NCBI GenBank assembly: GCA_025455885.1
Contig: JALOLR010000001.1
Coordinates: 195,441 to 259,440, forward strand
Direction of reading: 5' to 3'
From: Acidimicrobiales bacterium
GTDB lineage: Bacteria; Actinomycetota; Acidimicrobiia; Acidimicrobiales; Acidimicrobilacustridaceae
DNA: 64,000 nt
How positions within the stretch are numbered: position 1 is the stretch's first letter; each line of letters starts with the position of its first letter. The translations under genes and the position numbers were made by a program. The notes beneath the pieces were generated by a model. That model was given only the letters and a program-made list of their open reading frames with translations. It had not been told where the DNA came from and did no database searches. Shown here one piece after another: positions 24,968 to 34,436 of this stretch.

Positions 24968-26236
24968 ATGATCGACGGCGAGGGAGCGGCTCAGGTCGTC
25001 GTGGACGCCGAGCGCCTCGTCGCCGGGGGAGAGGCGCTGGCCCGCCGCGACGACGGGCGGGTGGTGCTGGTCCGGGGGGCGCTGCCGGGGGAGCGGGTGC
25101 GGGTCCGACTGCTGGGCGCCCGCCGGGGCGTCGAGCGGGCCGTCGTCGACGCCGTCCTGGAGGCCTCGCCCGATCGCCGACCGGCCCACTGCGCCCACGT
25201 GGCCGACGGGTGCGGGGGCTGCGACCTCCCCGACCTCGCGGCGTCGGGGCAGGTGGCGGCCAAGGAGGCGATGGTGGTCGACGCGCTGCGGCGTCTCGGG
25301 CGGATCCCGGACCCGGTGGTCCGGGCCGGCCCGCCGCTGCCCACCGAGGGCTTCCGGACCACGCTGCGCCTGGCCGTCACCGGCGGGCGGGCGGGCCTGC
25401 GGGCGGCGGCCAGCCACGACGTCGTGGCGATCGACCACTGCGTGGTGGCCCATCCCCTCCTCGACGAGCTGGTCGCCGACGGGGAGTTCGGTGCCGCGAC
25501 GGAGGTGACGCTGCGGGTGGGCGCGGCGAGCGGCGAGCGGTTGGCCGTGGTGGCACCGACGACCGAGGGGGTCGTCCTGCCCGACGACGTCGTCGTGGTG
25601 GGCCGTGACGAGCTGGCCGCGGGGCGTCGGGCCTGGCTCCACGACGACGTGGCCGGGCGCCGGTTCCGGATCTCGGCCGACTCGTTCTTCCAGACCCGCG
25701 CCGACGGCGCCGAGGCGTTGGTCGCCGTGGTGCACGACGCCGTCGGCGACGTCCTGTCGGGGCCGGGGCCGGGGTCGGCGAGCGGCGGCCCCCGCACCCT
25801 GGTCGACGCGTACTGCGGCGTGGGGCTCTTCGCCGGGGCCCTGCTCGACCGGGTGGGGCCGGACGGCCCGGGGTGGCGGGCGGTGGCGGTCGAGCGGAGC
25901 CGCTCGTCGGTGGCCGACGCCCGTCACAACCTCGGTGACCTGGCGGTGCGGGTGGTCGGGGCGTCGGTGGAGCGCTTCCGGGCCCCGCGGGCCGACCTCG
26001 TGGTGGCCGACCCGTCGCGGGCCGGGCTCGGGCGGCGGGCGGTGGCGGTGCTGGCCGCCACCCGGGCGGCTCGGATCGTCCTGGTGAGCTGCGACGCCGC
26101 CTCCGCGGGCCGTGACGCCGCGCTGTTGGCCGCCGCGGGCTACCGCCTCGTCGAGTCCGTCGTGGTCGACCTCTTCCCCCACACCAGCCACGTCGAGGTG
26201 GTCACCCGGTTCGACCGGGAGGTGGACGGCGGGTGA
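24968..26236 (+). CDS. TrmA/RlmD-family RNA 5-methyluridine methyltransferase
   Basis: SAM-dependent methylation of a uridine in tRNA or rRNA. The 422-aa protein has an N-terminal TRAM-like domain, an iron-sulfur motif CAHVADGCGGC (Cys spacing x6, x2, with the fourth Cys in IDHCVVAHP), the FFQTR motif, a SAM-binding VDAYCGVGLFAG, ADPSRAGL and the catalytic Cys in LVSCDAASAGRD. The first Cys spacing is one residue longer than in RumA. TACGCT at 24956-24961 is six bases before ATG: probably leaderless. RNA target not deducible. Confidence 0.9.
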   Translation: MIDGEGAAQVVVDAERLVAGGEALARRDDGRVVLVRGALPGERVRVRLLGARRGVERAVVDAVLEASPDRRPAHCAHVADGCGGCDLPDLAASGQVAAKEAMVVDALRRLGRIPDPVVRAGPPLPTEGFRTTLRLAVTGGRAGLRAAASHDVVAIDHCVVAHPLLDELVADGEFGAATEVTLRVGAASGERLAVVAPTTEGVVLPDDVVVVGRDELAAGRRAWLHDDVAGRRFRISADSFFQTRADGAEALVAVVHDAVGDVLSGPGPGSASGGPRTLVDAYCGVGLFAGALLDRVGPDGPGWRAVAVERSRSSVADARHNLGDLAVRVVGASVERFRAPRADLVVADPSRAGLGRRAVAVLAATRAARIVLVSCDAASAGRDAALLAAAGYRLVESVVVDLFPHTSHVEVVTRFDREVDGG

Positions 26237-26272
26237 CCTGAACATGACGCGTCGGTGGGCGAGCATGGGGTC

Positions 26273-26914
26273 ATGAGCGAGGATTCCGGCACAGGTCATC
26301 CGGACGCGCCGTCGGCTCCGAACACCGGCAGATCCATGACGCCCTCCGACCTCCCCAACGCCAGCGACGCCGTCCTCGTCATCGCCATCAGCCGGTTCGA
26401 CGAGCGCGCCCTCGCCGAGGCCTACCGACGTCACGCCGGTGCGGTGTTCGCCCTGGCCCGGCGGTTGCTCAACGACGCCGCCCTGGCCGAAGAGGTCGTC
26501 CAGGAGGTGTTCCTGCGCCTCTGGAACGCCCCCGACAAGTTCGACCCCGAACGAGGGGCTCTCCGCTCCTACCTCCTGGCGCAGAGCCACGGCCGGTCCG
26601 TCGACCTGTTGCGCTCCGAAGGGGCCCGCCGCCGCCGTGAGGAGCGCGACGCGCAGCGCACCGCCGAAGCCGGCTACGACCTCGAGCACGAGGTGCTCGA
26701 CCTCGCCGAGGCCGAGCGGGTGAAGGTGGCCATGGCCCAGCTCCACGACAACGAGCGCCGGGCCATCCAGCTCGCCTACCTCGGGGGTCACACCTACCGC
26801 GAGGTCGCGGCCATCCTCGGCGAGCCCGAGGGTACGGTGAAGAGCCGGATCCGGACGGGCCTCAAGAAGATGCGGGGCCTGCTCGATGCGTCTGACGTGG
26901 AGGTGCTGCGATGA
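26273..26914 (+). CDS. ECF-type RNA polymerase sigma factor (SigK/SigL-like)
   Basis: 213-aa extracytoplasmic-function sigma factor. Region 2 spans AEAYRRHAGAVFALARRLLNDAALAEEVVQEVFLRLW. Region 4 has the helix-turn-helix ERRAIQLAYLGGHTYREVAAILGEPEGTVKSRIRTGLKKMR. An Arg-rich linker joins them. ATG at 26273 is preferred; GTG at 26255 and ATG at 26337 are alternatives and none has a clear ribosome site. Its last codons overlap the RskA-like anti-sigma gene (ATGA), the classic cognate pairing. Confidence 0.92.
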   Translation: MSEDSGTGHPDAPSAPNTGRSMTPSDLPNASDAVLVIAISRFDERALAEAYRRHAGAVFALARRLLNDAALAEEVVQEVFLRLWNAPDKFDPERGALRSYLLAQSHGRSVDLLRSEGARRRREERDAQRTAEAGYDLEHEVLDLAEAERVKVAMAQLHDNERRAIQLAYLGGHTYREVAAILGEPEGTVKSRIRTGLKKMRGLLDASDVEVLR

Positions 26915-27747
26915 GCGATCTCGACCTCTCGGTGCCGGAGATCGAGGAGCTGCTGGGCGCCTACGCCCTCGACGCCGTCGATCCCGACGAGCGGCGCGTC
27001 GTCGAACGCCACCTCCTCGACTGCCCGCGCTGTCGGGCCGAGCTGGCCGGTCACCTCGAGGTGGCCTCGTGGATGGCCGGTGGCGGTGCCGCTGCGCCCG
27101 ACGGGCTCTGGGACCGCATCGCCGGAGCGCTCGAGGAGCGTCCGCCCGAGATGCGCCTCACCGTCGCCGACCTCGACGTGGCCCGCCAGGCCCACGGTTC
27201 TGCGGCTGCGGCCCCGGCTGCGCCGGTGCCGGCCGCCGACCGACGGGGCGCCGAGGTGGTCTCGCTGTCGTCGCGTCGTCGGGTCACCCAGGTCCTCGTC
27301 GGTGCGGTGAGCGTGGCCGCCGCGGTGATCCTGGTGCTCGGCATCGTGGTGGCCCGCCAGGAGGACCGCATCGACGAGATCGGTCGCGAGGTGGCCTCGG
27401 TCGACATGCAGCGCGCCGCCGGCCAGGCCATGGCCGACCCGGCCGCCACCAAGGTCGCCCTCACCCCGCCGGCGGGCGGCGACGCCAAGGCCACCGTCGT
27501 GGTGCTCGGTGACGGGGCCGGGTTCGTGCTCGGCACCGACCTGCCGCCGCTCCTCGACGATCGCACCTACCAGCTGTGGGGCATCCAGGGCGACCGGGTG
27601 ATCTCCCTCGGCGTGCTGGGCAGCGCCCCCACCGTCTCGGCCATCTCGACGGGCGGGGTGGGCTTCACCACCTACGCCCTCACCGAGGAGGACCCGGGCG
27701 GGGTGCCCCAGTCCTCGAACGACCCGGTGGCTCTCGGGACGGTCTGA
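26911..27747 (+). CDS. Membrane anti-sigma factor (zinc-finger, RskA-like)
   Basis: Cognate regulator of the preceding sigma factor. The 278-aa protein has an N-terminal anti-sigma zinc motif H-x3-C-x2-C (ERHLLDCPRC, around residues 31-40), an Ala-rich linker, one transmembrane helix at about residues 130-150 (VLVGAVSVAAAVILVLGIVV) and an extracytoplasmic RskA domain (TYQLWGI, VISLGVLG). The sensing domain outside the membrane suggests response to envelope signals by regulated proteolysis, as for RskA; inferred from the family. Confidence 0.92.
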   Translation: MSDLDLSVPEIEELLGAYALDAVDPDERRVVERHLLDCPRCRAELAGHLEVASWMAGGGAAAPDGLWDRIAGALEERPPEMRLTVADLDVARQAHGSAAAAPAAPVPAADRRGAEVVSLSSRRRVTQVLVGAVSVAAAVILVLGIVVARQEDRIDEIGREVASVDMQRAAGQAMADPAATKVALTPPAGGDAKATVVVLGDGAGFVLGTDLPPLLDDRTYQLWGIQGDRVISLGVLGSAPTVSAISTGGVGFTTYALTEEDPGGVPQSSNDPVALGTV

Positions 27748-27770
27748 CGCCGACCACCCCGCCGGGGAGA

Positions 27771-27799
27771 TTGTCGATCGGATAGGTCGGGATTAGGCT
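27771..27799 (+). promoter_or_regulatory. Promoter for DUF4395-thioredoxin gene
   Basis: TTGTCG at 27771-27776 and TAGGCT at 27794-27799 are spaced by 17 bases, a standard vegetative promoter. The -10 box ends six bases before the ATG at 27806, so the transcript should start at or next to the start codon. Confidence 0.7.
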
Positions 27800-27805
27800 G
27801 CGGGC

Positions 27806-28603
27806 ATGTCCGCCTCCTCCACTCCCGCCCCGATCGACCCCCGGGGCCCCCGCACCAACCAGGCCGTGCTCGCCGTGGCGCTCGTCCTCGCCGCCGCCAC
27901 CGGCCAGGCGTGGGTGGTGCCCCTCTTCGCCGTGGTGTTGTTCCTGGGCGCCGCCTTCGGTCCCCGCTACGGGCCGGTGCTGCGGTTCTACCAGGCGGTC
28001 GTGAAGCCCCGGCTCGCACCGCCCGCCCACCTCGAAGACCCCCGGCCGCCGCGCTTCGCGGCCGCCGTGGGGGTGGTGTTCCTCGGGGCCGCCACCCTGG
28101 CCCTGGCGTTCGGCGCCTCCACGCTCGGGTGGGCCCTGGCCCTCGTGGTGGCCGCCCTCGCCGCTCTCGCGGCGATCACCGGGCTGTGCGTCGGGTGCGA
28201 GATGTACGTCTGGTACGTCCGCCTCCGGGGCGGCGTCCGGATCGTCACCGTCGACCGCACCGACGACGGGGGCGCCCATCCCGACCACGGCGCCCACGGC
28301 GGGCACCCGGCGTTGCCCGCCGGCCTCGTCGCCGACCGCGAGAGCTGGGTGGTGTTCACCACCGAGTACTGCGCGGTGTGCCCCGGTGTGGTGGCCACCA
28401 TCGAGGCGGCCCGCCCCGACGCGGTGGTGCACGTCGTCGACGTCGCCGCCGATCCCGGCCTCGCCGCCCGCTACCGCGTGCGCCGGGCACCGACGGTCCT
28501 GCGCGCCGAGCCCGGTGGCCGGGTGGTCGCGCGGGTGACGGGCGCCGACGGGGTGCGCGCCGAGCTGGCCGACCTCGTCGCCGCCGCCCCCGCCCCGAGC
28601 TGA
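27806..28603 (+). CDS. DUF4395 membrane protein fused to a thioredoxin-like domain
   Basis: 265 aa. The N-terminal half is a DUF4395 module: DPRGPRTNQAV start, four hydrophobic segments and a conserved GLCVGCEMY Cys pair near residues 132-135. After a His/Gly-rich linker, a thioredoxin fold begins at SWVVFTTEYCAVCPGV, with redox CAVC, and continues to the cis-proline in RRAPTVLRAEPGG. Membrane thiol-disulfide or sulfur-relay function is likely, but the partner is unknown. Leaderless promoter directly upstream. Confidence 0.82.
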   Translation: MSASSTPAPIDPRGPRTNQAVLAVALVLAAATGQAWVVPLFAVVLFLGAAFGPRYGPVLRFYQAVVKPRLAPPAHLEDPRPPRFAAAVGVVFLGAATLALAFGASTLGWALALVVAALAALAAITGLCVGCEMYVWYVRLRGGVRIVTVDRTDDGGAHPDHGAHGGHPALPAGLVADRESWVVFTTEYCAVCPGVVATIEAARPDAVVHVVDVAADPGLAARYRVRRAPTVLRAEPGGRVVARVTGADGVRAELADLVAAAPAPS

Positions 28604-28613
28604 GCCCGCCGTC

Positions 28614-29582
28614 GTGCTCGCCGTCACCGCCGCCCGGTTCGACCCGGACGATCCGCTCTCCGCCCTCGAGGTGGGGCCGCGTCCCGAGCCCGAGGTGCCC
28701 GACGGGTGGGTGCTCGTCGAGCTCGAGGCCGTCGCCGTGAACCACCACGACCTGTGGAGCCTGAAGGGGGTCGGCCTCACCGAGGCGCAGCTCCCGATGG
28801 TGCTCGGCTGCGACGGTGCCGGGCGCGACCCCGACGGCAACGAGGTCGTGGTGCACGCCGTGATCGGCGACCCCGACGCCGGCGGCGGCGACGAGACCCT
28901 CGACCCGCGCCGCAGCCTGTTGTCCGAGCGCCACCCGGGCACGCTGGCCGAGCGGGTGGCGGTGCCCCGCCGCAACCTCGTCCCCAAGCCGGCCGGGCTG
29001 AGCTGGGAGGAGGCGGCGTGCCTGCCGACCGCGTACCTGACCGCCTACCGGATGCTGTTCACCCGGGGTGGCCTGCGCCCCGGCGACACCGTGCTGGTGC
29101 AGGGGGCCGGCGGGGGAGTGGCCACCGCGCTCATCCTGTTGGCGAGGGCGGCGGGACTGCGGGTGTGGGCGACGGGGCGCCGGGCCGACCGGCGTGAGCA
29201 CGCCCTCGCCATCGGCGCCCACGCCGTCTTCGACAGCGGCGAGCGCCTGCCCGAGAAGGTCGACGCCGTCATGGAGACGGTGGGCGCGGCGACGTGGAGC
29301 CACTCGCAGCGCTCCCTGCGCCCCGGCGGGGTGCTCGTGGTGGCCGGCGCGACGAGCGGCAACGACCCGAGCGCCGACCTCGCCCAGGTGTTCTTCCTCC
29401 AGCGTTCGGTGATCGGTTCCACGATGGGGACCCGAGACGAGCTCGTGCGGCTCGTGCGGTTCTGCGAGGCCGTCGGCGTCCGGCCCCTCGTCGACTCCGT
29501 GCGACCCCTCGCCGAGGCGCGGGATGCGTTCGCCCTGATGGCCGAGGGCGACGTGTTCGGCAAGCTGGTGCTCACTCCCTGA
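28614..29582 (+). CDS. MDR-family zinc-type alcohol dehydrogenase / quinone oxidoreductase
   Basis: NAD(P)H-dependent medium-chain oxidoreductase of 322 aa. The GroES-like N-terminal domain has NHHDLWSLKGVG and VLGCDGAG; the Rossmann domain has VLVQGAGGGVATALILLARAAGLRV. No structural-zinc four-Cys lobe is present, and the catalytic-zinc Cys is absent at the expected position, so a quinone- or enal-reductase type is more likely than a zinc alcohol dehydrogenase. GTG start, ten bases after the DUF4395 gene; same operon likely. Confidence 0.85.
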   Translation: MLAVTAARFDPDDPLSALEVGPRPEPEVPDGWVLVELEAVAVNHHDLWSLKGVGLTEAQLPMVLGCDGAGRDPDGNEVVVHAVIGDPDAGGGDETLDPRRSLLSERHPGTLAERVAVPRRNLVPKPAGLSWEEAACLPTAYLTAYRMLFTRGGLRPGDTVLVQGAGGGVATALILLARAAGLRVWATGRRADRREHALAIGAHAVFDSGERLPEKVDAVMETVGAATWSHSQRSLRPGGVLVVAGATSGNDPSADLAQVFFLQRSVIGSTMGTRDELVRLVRFCEAVGVRPLVDSVRPLAEARDAFALMAEGDVFGKLVLTP

Positions 29583-29594
29583 GCCGGCTCAGGG
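29577..29594. terminator. Perfect palindrome over the stop codon
   Basis: CCCTGAGCCGGCTCAGGG is a perfect 18-bp palindrome able to form a seven-bp stem with a CCGG loop. It includes the TGA of the oxidoreductase gene, 128 bases before the HU gene. A terminator is likely; a protein site is possible. Confidence 0.6.
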
Positions 29595-29722
29595 ACGCCG
29601 GTCCGGGTGCGCCCGGGTCGGTGGCCGGGCGGTTGTTCGGGCTCCGGGGCGAATCTGCGTCATGCTGGAGGGGTTCACCCGCAGTGTCCTCGACCGAGGC
29701 GCAACACCCACAAGGAGCATCT

Positions 29723-30157
<435 letters not shown>

Positions 30158-30158
30158 C

Positions 30159-30203
30159 GTCGTCGGCACGCGGTCGAGCCCGCACCGGCCGCGTGCCGAC
30201 GAC
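30159..30203. terminator. HU gene terminator
   Basis: GTCGTCGGCACGCGG (30159-30173) and CCGCGTGCCGACGAC (30189-30203) form a perfect 15-bp stem with a 15-base loop, one base after the HU stop. There is no U-tract. The convergent GGDEF-EAL gene ends 95 bases away. Confidence 0.85.
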
Positions 30204-30298
30204 TCCTCCACGGCCGTTCTCTGGCGCCGACGCGACGCGCCCTGTCGGACCGCCGGGCAGTGGGGCGCCCGCCGTGGCTTGCGATGTCCGGACGGGGG

Positions 30299-32044
30299 TT
30301 ACCAGCGCGACGTGAGGTCGAGCTCGTCCGACGGCACGGGCCGCCCGAGCAGGTAGCCCTGGACGAGGTCGCAACCCATCGCCCGCACCCTGCGGAGCTG
30401 CTCCGCGGTCTCGACGCCCTCGGCGACCGTGGTCAGGTCGAGGGCGCCGCCGAGCCCGACGATGGCCTCGGCGAGGGCGCCGTCGTCGTCGCGACCCAGC
30501 CCCCGAACGAAGGTCCGGTCGATCTTGACCAGGTCGACGGGCAGGTCGCGCAGGTACTGCAGCGAGCTGTAGCCGGTGCCGAAGTCGTCGAGGGCCACCC
30601 CGACGCCCGTCTCGCGGAGGCGGCGCAGACGGTCGCCGGCGTTGCCCAGGGTCTCGATGAGGGCGTTCTCGGTGAGCTCGACGATCAACCCCTGCGGACG
30701 GGCCCCGGCGGCCCGGCACGCCTCGAGCACGATGTCGACCACCGCCCCGTCGAGGAGCTGGCGGGGCGACATGTTGATGCTCACCCGGAGGTCGGATCCG
30801 GTCCGTTGCCAGGCGGCCAGCTGGATGCAGGCCCGGGCGAGCACGTGGGTGCCCACCTCGGCGATCAGCCCGCTGCGCTCGGCGGCCGGGAGGAACTGGG
30901 CAGGGAGCAGCAGGCCCCGCTCGGGGTGGCGCCAGCGGACCAGCGCCTCGACGCCGTGGACGCGGCCATCGGTGCACGACACCACAGGCTGGTAGTGGAC
31001 CTCGAGCTGGCCTTCGCGCAGGGCCACCCGCAGGTCGGCCTCCTGTTCGAGGCGCTCGACGGCCTCGGCGCGGAGCCGGGCGGTGAAGAGCGTGGCCCGG
31101 CCGCGTCCGTCGGCCTTGGAGCGGTACATGGCCACGTCGGCGTCGCGAAGCAGCTCGGCGGGCTCGTGGAGGGCGTCGCCGACCACGACACCGATGCTGG
31201 CGCTCATGGTGAGCGACTTGCCGTCCACCTCGTAGGGCAGGGCCAACACGTCGGCGACCCGCTCGCACAGGGGGGCCACGTGGTCCATCGAGGCGACCTC
31301 GCACACCATCACGAACTCGTCGCCGCCGAGGCGGGCCACGGTGTCGGTGGGGCGCACGCACTCTCGCAGGCGTTGCCCGGCCTCGACGAGGAACTCGTCG
31401 CCGGCGGCGTGGCCGAGGGCGTCGTTGACGATCTTGAAGTCGTCGAGGTCGAGGAACAGCACCGCCACCTCGCCACCGCTGCGGTCACGGCGGTGCATGG
31501 CCTGGGCGAGGCGGTCGAGGAGCAGCAGGCGGTTGGGGAGGCCGGTGAGGACGTCGTGGCTGGCGAGGTAGGCCAGGCGGGCCTCGATCTCGCGGGCCTC
31601 GGTGATGTCGAGGACCTGGCCGAGCACGAGGGGTGGTTCGGCGTGGGCGGGGTCGGAGAGCACCGACATCGAGAGCCGGACGAGCACCGTCGACCCGTCG
31701 GGGCGGACGTGGCGCAGCTCGCACTCCGATCGGGTGGTCTCGCCGGCGATGAGCTGGGCCCGGATCCGCGCCGCCATGTCGAGGTCGTCGCGGTCGGTGA
31801 AGTCGTCGAGACGCCGCCCGACCACCTCGGCCCAGCTCCTCCCGAGCAGCTCGCAGAACGCGGTGTTGACCCAGAGGAGCCGGCCGTCGGCCGACGACAT
31901 GCTCATGCCGATCGGCGACTCGTCGAACGCCCGCCGGAACCGGGCCTCGCTGGTGGCCACCGCCTCCTCGGCGGCGCGCAGCCGCTCCTCGTGGCGTCCG
32001 GCGCGTTCGTCGGTGCTGGCACCGGGTGGGCTGGGGTGCGGCAC
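30299..32044 (-). CDS. PAS-GGDEF-EAL cyclic-di-GMP signalling protein
   Basis: 581-aa cytosolic protein. PAS at about 33-150 ([29 protein letters not shown]), with a short helical linker, GGDEF at about 160-320 with an intact GGDEF motif near residue 240, and EAL at about 335-575 with EALVRW near residue 366 and DDFGTGYSS further on. Both catalytic motifs look complete, so it could make and degrade c-di-GMP, tuned by the PAS sensor. It starts at GTG 32044 without a recognisable ribosome site. It stands alone; no c-di-GMP effector is evident nearby. The 218 bases between this gene and the next hold no gene I can support. Confidence 0.93.
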   Translation of the reverse strand: MPHPSPPGASTDERAGRHEERLRAAEEAVATSEARFRRAFDESPIGMSMSSADGRLLWVNTAFCELLGRSWAEVVGRRLDDFTDRDDLDMAARIRAQLIAGETTRSECELRHVRPDGSTVLVRLSMSVLSDPAHAEPPLVLGQVLDITEAREIEARLAYLASHDVLTGLPNRLLLLDRLAQAMHRRDRSGGEVAVLFLDLDDFKIVNDALGHAAGDEFLVEAGQRLRECVRPTDTVARLGGDEFVMVCEVASMDHVAPLCERVADVLALPYEVDGKSLTMSASIGVVVGDALHEPAELLRDADVAMYRSKADGRGRATLFTARLRAEAVERLEQEADLRVALREGQLEVHYQPVVSCTDGRVHGVEALVRWRHPERGLLLPAQFLPAAERSGLIAEVGTHVLARACIQLAAWQRTGSDLRVSINMSPRQLLDGAVVDIVLEACRAAGARPQGLIVELTENALIETLGNAGDRLRRLRETGVGVALDDFGTGYSSLQYLRDLPVDLVKIDRTFVRGLGRDDDGALAEAIVGLGGALDLTTVAEGVETAEQLRRVRAMGCDLVQGYLLGRPVPSDELDLTSRW

Positions 32045-32262
32045 GGGAGGCGGTCTCCGCTCGATCGGGCGACGCCGGGCGGTCGCGTCCGGCGACCACG
32101 AAGCGTAGTGAGGGGTCGGGTGGCGGAGGGGGACGGCGCCGGTGCGACGCGGTCCGTGTCGCCCGCGACCGACGGCCTCCTCCCCGCCTCGCGGGTCGGC
32201 GGCGCCACTCGCTGGCGACGGCGCGCCACCGGGGCCGACCCGATCTGGGCTAAGGAGGTCAC

Positions 32263-33258
32263 GTGGCTCCGACGACCCCCATCGCCGAGACCGGCGCCGC
32301 GGCGCCCGGGCGGCCGGCGCGCCGGGCGTGGCTGGTGCTGGCCGGGCTGGTCGTCGTCGCGGTCGTCGTCACCGGCGCGGGGTGGGCACTCGATCGTGAC
32401 TCGGGACCGGCGGGGTCCGTCGCCGCACCCTGGACGCTCGAACCCCACCAGCGGTTGGGCGTCTGGGTCGACGCCTTCGACTGGTCGAACGCGCTGGGCG
32501 GGGAGACCCCCGCGGTCGGCGAGGACGACTTCGCCTCGATGGCCGACCTGGGGATCGAGACCGTGTACCTCCAGACCTCGCACCAGGGTGCGCCCGACCA
32601 GGTCGTGCTCGAACCCGACCGGCTGGAGGGCCTCATCGACGCGGCCCACGAGAGCGGCCTCTCGGTGGTGGCCTGGTACCTGCCGACGCTGGTCGACGTG
32701 GACACCGACCTCGAGCGCCTGCTGGCGTCGGCCGAGCTCGACGTCGACGGGCTGGCGGTCGACATCGAGTCGAGGGCCGTCGAGGACCCCGTGACGCGCA
32801 ATGCCCGGCTCCTCGAGCTCGGTGCGGCGCTTCGATCCGCGATCCCCGACCGGACCATCGGCGCCATCACGCTCTCGGCGGTGCACCTCCAGGAGGTGAA
32901 CCCCGCCTTCTGGCCGGACTTCCCGTGGGCGGAGGTGGCCGAGACCTACGACCTGCTCCTGCCGATGGCCTACTGGTCGATCCGCCTACCTGAGTGGCGA
33001 GACGGCAACCGCTACGTGGGCGAGAACATCGACCGGATCCGTGCCGCCGCCGGCGACCCCGACCTGCCCCTCCACGTCATCGGCGGCATCGCCGACGGAG
33101 CCACCGTCGAGCAGGTGGACGGCATGCGCCAGGCCATCGAGGCGCGCGACGGCATCCTCGGGGCCAGCCTCTACGACTGGGCCACGTCCTCACCCCAGCA
33201 GTGGGCGGCGTTGCGCGCGTTGCGCGATCGCGACCCCGGCGCGTCGAGCGGCGGCTGA
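32263..33258 (+). CDS. Membrane-anchored TIM-barrel, glycoside-hydrolase-like protein
   Basis: 331 aa. One N-terminal transmembrane or uncleaved signal segment (RAWLVLAGLVVVAVVVTGAGWAL, about residues 21-43), then an extracytoplasmic domain with beta/alpha-barrel features: LGVWVDAFDW, DLGIETVYLQTSH, SGLSVVAWYLPTLVDVD, DGLAVDIESR and LLLPMAYWSI. The DIES and MAYW elements resemble glycosidase-type barrels; the catalytic acids are not certain. AAGGAGG seven bases before GTG gives a strong ribosome site. Substrate unknown. Confidence 0.7.
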   Translation: MAPTTPIAETGAAAPGRPARRAWLVLAGLVVVAVVVTGAGWALDRDSGPAGSVAAPWTLEPHQRLGVWVDAFDWSNALGGETPAVGEDDFASMADLGIETVYLQTSHQGAPDQVVLEPDRLEGLIDAAHESGLSVVAWYLPTLVDVDTDLERLLASAELDVDGLAVDIESRAVEDPVTRNARLLELGAALRSAIPDRTIGAITLSAVHLQEVNPAFWPDFPWAEVAETYDLLLPMAYWSIRLPEWRDGNRYVGENIDRIRAAAGDPDLPLHVIGGIADGATVEQVDGMRQAIEARDGILGASLYDWATSSPQQWAALRALRDRDPGASSGG

Positions 33259-33423
33259 CACCCGGGTCTGCGACACGGCCGGCGTCGTGGTGCGCCGAGG
33301 ATCCGTCGGGCCGTCCGCCGTGCTCCGGGTACGGTTCGCGGCGCCGTGGGGGGTCGACGTCGTCGATCCGCGACCCACGGGCCGACCCACACCCGACCCG
33401 TAGTGCCAGGAGACCGACGAACC

Positions 33424-33708
33424 ATGATCCGCTTCAGCGTGCTGTACCCGAAGACCGAGGGCGCCACCTTCGACCACGACTACTACGCCAACAGCCACGT
33501 CCCGCTGGCGGTCAGCACCTGGGGCCTCGACGGCGCCGAGATCGACAAGGGGATCGACGGCCCCTACGAGGCGGTCGTGCACTTCACGTTCGAGTCGATG
33601 GACGCGCTGGGCGCGGCGTTGGGGGCCGAGGGGACCGGCGCGGTGATGGCCGACGTGGCGAACTACACCACCATCACCCCGGTGACCCAGACCAGCGAGA
33701 TCGTCTGA
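33424..33708 (+). CDS. EthD-family small protein
   Basis: 94-aa dimeric alpha/beta-barrel protein with IRFSVLYPKTEGATFDHDYYANSHVPLAV, the EthD signature. EthD-like proteins assist oxidation pathways, but their chemistry varies. AGGAG lies upstream of ATG. It is four bases before another protein with a similar WYDLEH motif, so the two probably act together. Confidence 0.82.
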   Translation: MIRFSVLYPKTEGATFDHDYYANSHVPLAVSTWGLDGAEIDKGIDGPYEAVVHFTFESMDALGAALGAEGTGAVMADVANYTTITPVTQTSEIV

Positions 33709-33712
33709 CGTC

Positions 33713-34417
33713 GTGAAGCCCTCGGGGATCGTGTTCGCGGCGCTCGACTGCGATGCCGACGCCATCGAGGCGTGGAACCGCTGGTACGACCTCGAGCACA
33801 CGCCGATGAACGTGAGCCTCGAGGGCATCATGCTCAGCCGTCGGTACGTGGCGACGCCCGACCTGCACGCCGTGCGCCTCTGCGAGGAGGGCTCGCCCTT
33901 CGCCGGCGGTCGGGCCACGTTCCTCACGACCTACGTGGTGAGCGGTGACCCCCAGGTGGCGTTCGACGACATGAGCGTCACGCTGCCGAACCTCTACGAG
34001 ACGGGGAGGATGACGTTCCCCGCCGACAAGAAGGCGGTGCGCGAGGGCGACGTGTTCGCGGGCACCGAGGCGTTCGGTCGTCCGGGCCTGCAGCTCGACG
34101 CCGCCGACGTGCCGTTCGTGGGTCACACCGGGGTGATCGTGATCCAACGTCGTGAGCCCGACGGGCGGGCGGCGCGTCTCGCCGAGCTCGACGGTGTGAC
34201 CGGCACGTGGACGATGGCGTCGCGTCGGCGCCCGGGCCTGTTCCTCGACCTGGTGTTCGTCGAGGACGACCCCGGCGGGCGGGCCGTCGCCATCCGCGAG
34301 GCCGTGCCCCACACCGCCGCCGTGGTGCTCGACGCCCCGTACCTGCTCATCGACCCGATGCGCTACCCCTGGGCCGAGTCGCTCCGCACCTCCGACCTCC
34401 CCGCGACGGTCGGCTGA
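33713..34417 (+). CDS. Uncharacterised protein with EthD-like WYDxEH motif
   Basis: 234 aa; family not firmly recognised. WNRWYDLEHTPMNVSLEGI near the N-terminus resembles the dimeric alpha/beta-barrel active segment, and VFVGHTGVIVIQRRE plus a later beta-rich half suggest two fused barrel units. It has no signal peptide. GTG at 33713 follows the EthD gene closely. With no flanking catabolic enzymes, its substrate remains open. Confidence 0.65.
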   Translation: MKPSGIVFAALDCDADAIEAWNRWYDLEHTPMNVSLEGIMLSRRYVATPDLHAVRLCEEGSPFAGGRATFLTTYVVSGDPQVAFDDMSVTLPNLYETGRMTFPADKKAVREGDVFAGTEAFGRPGLQLDAADVPFVGHTGVIVIQRREPDGRAARLAELDGVTGTWTMASRRRPGLFLDLVFVEDDPGGRAVAIREAVPHTAAVVLDAPYLLIDPMRYPWAESLRTSDLPATVG

Positions 34418-34436
34418 GCACCGCGGGTGCTCAGCC
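34412..34436. terminator. Shared perfect hairpin over two convergent stop codons
   Basis: GGCTGAGCACC (34412-34422) pairs with GGTGCTCAGCC (34426-34436) around a GCG loop: a perfect 11-bp stem. The left arm holds the TGA of the plus-strand gene and the right arm the stop of the minus-strand lipoprotein. Confidence 0.8.
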
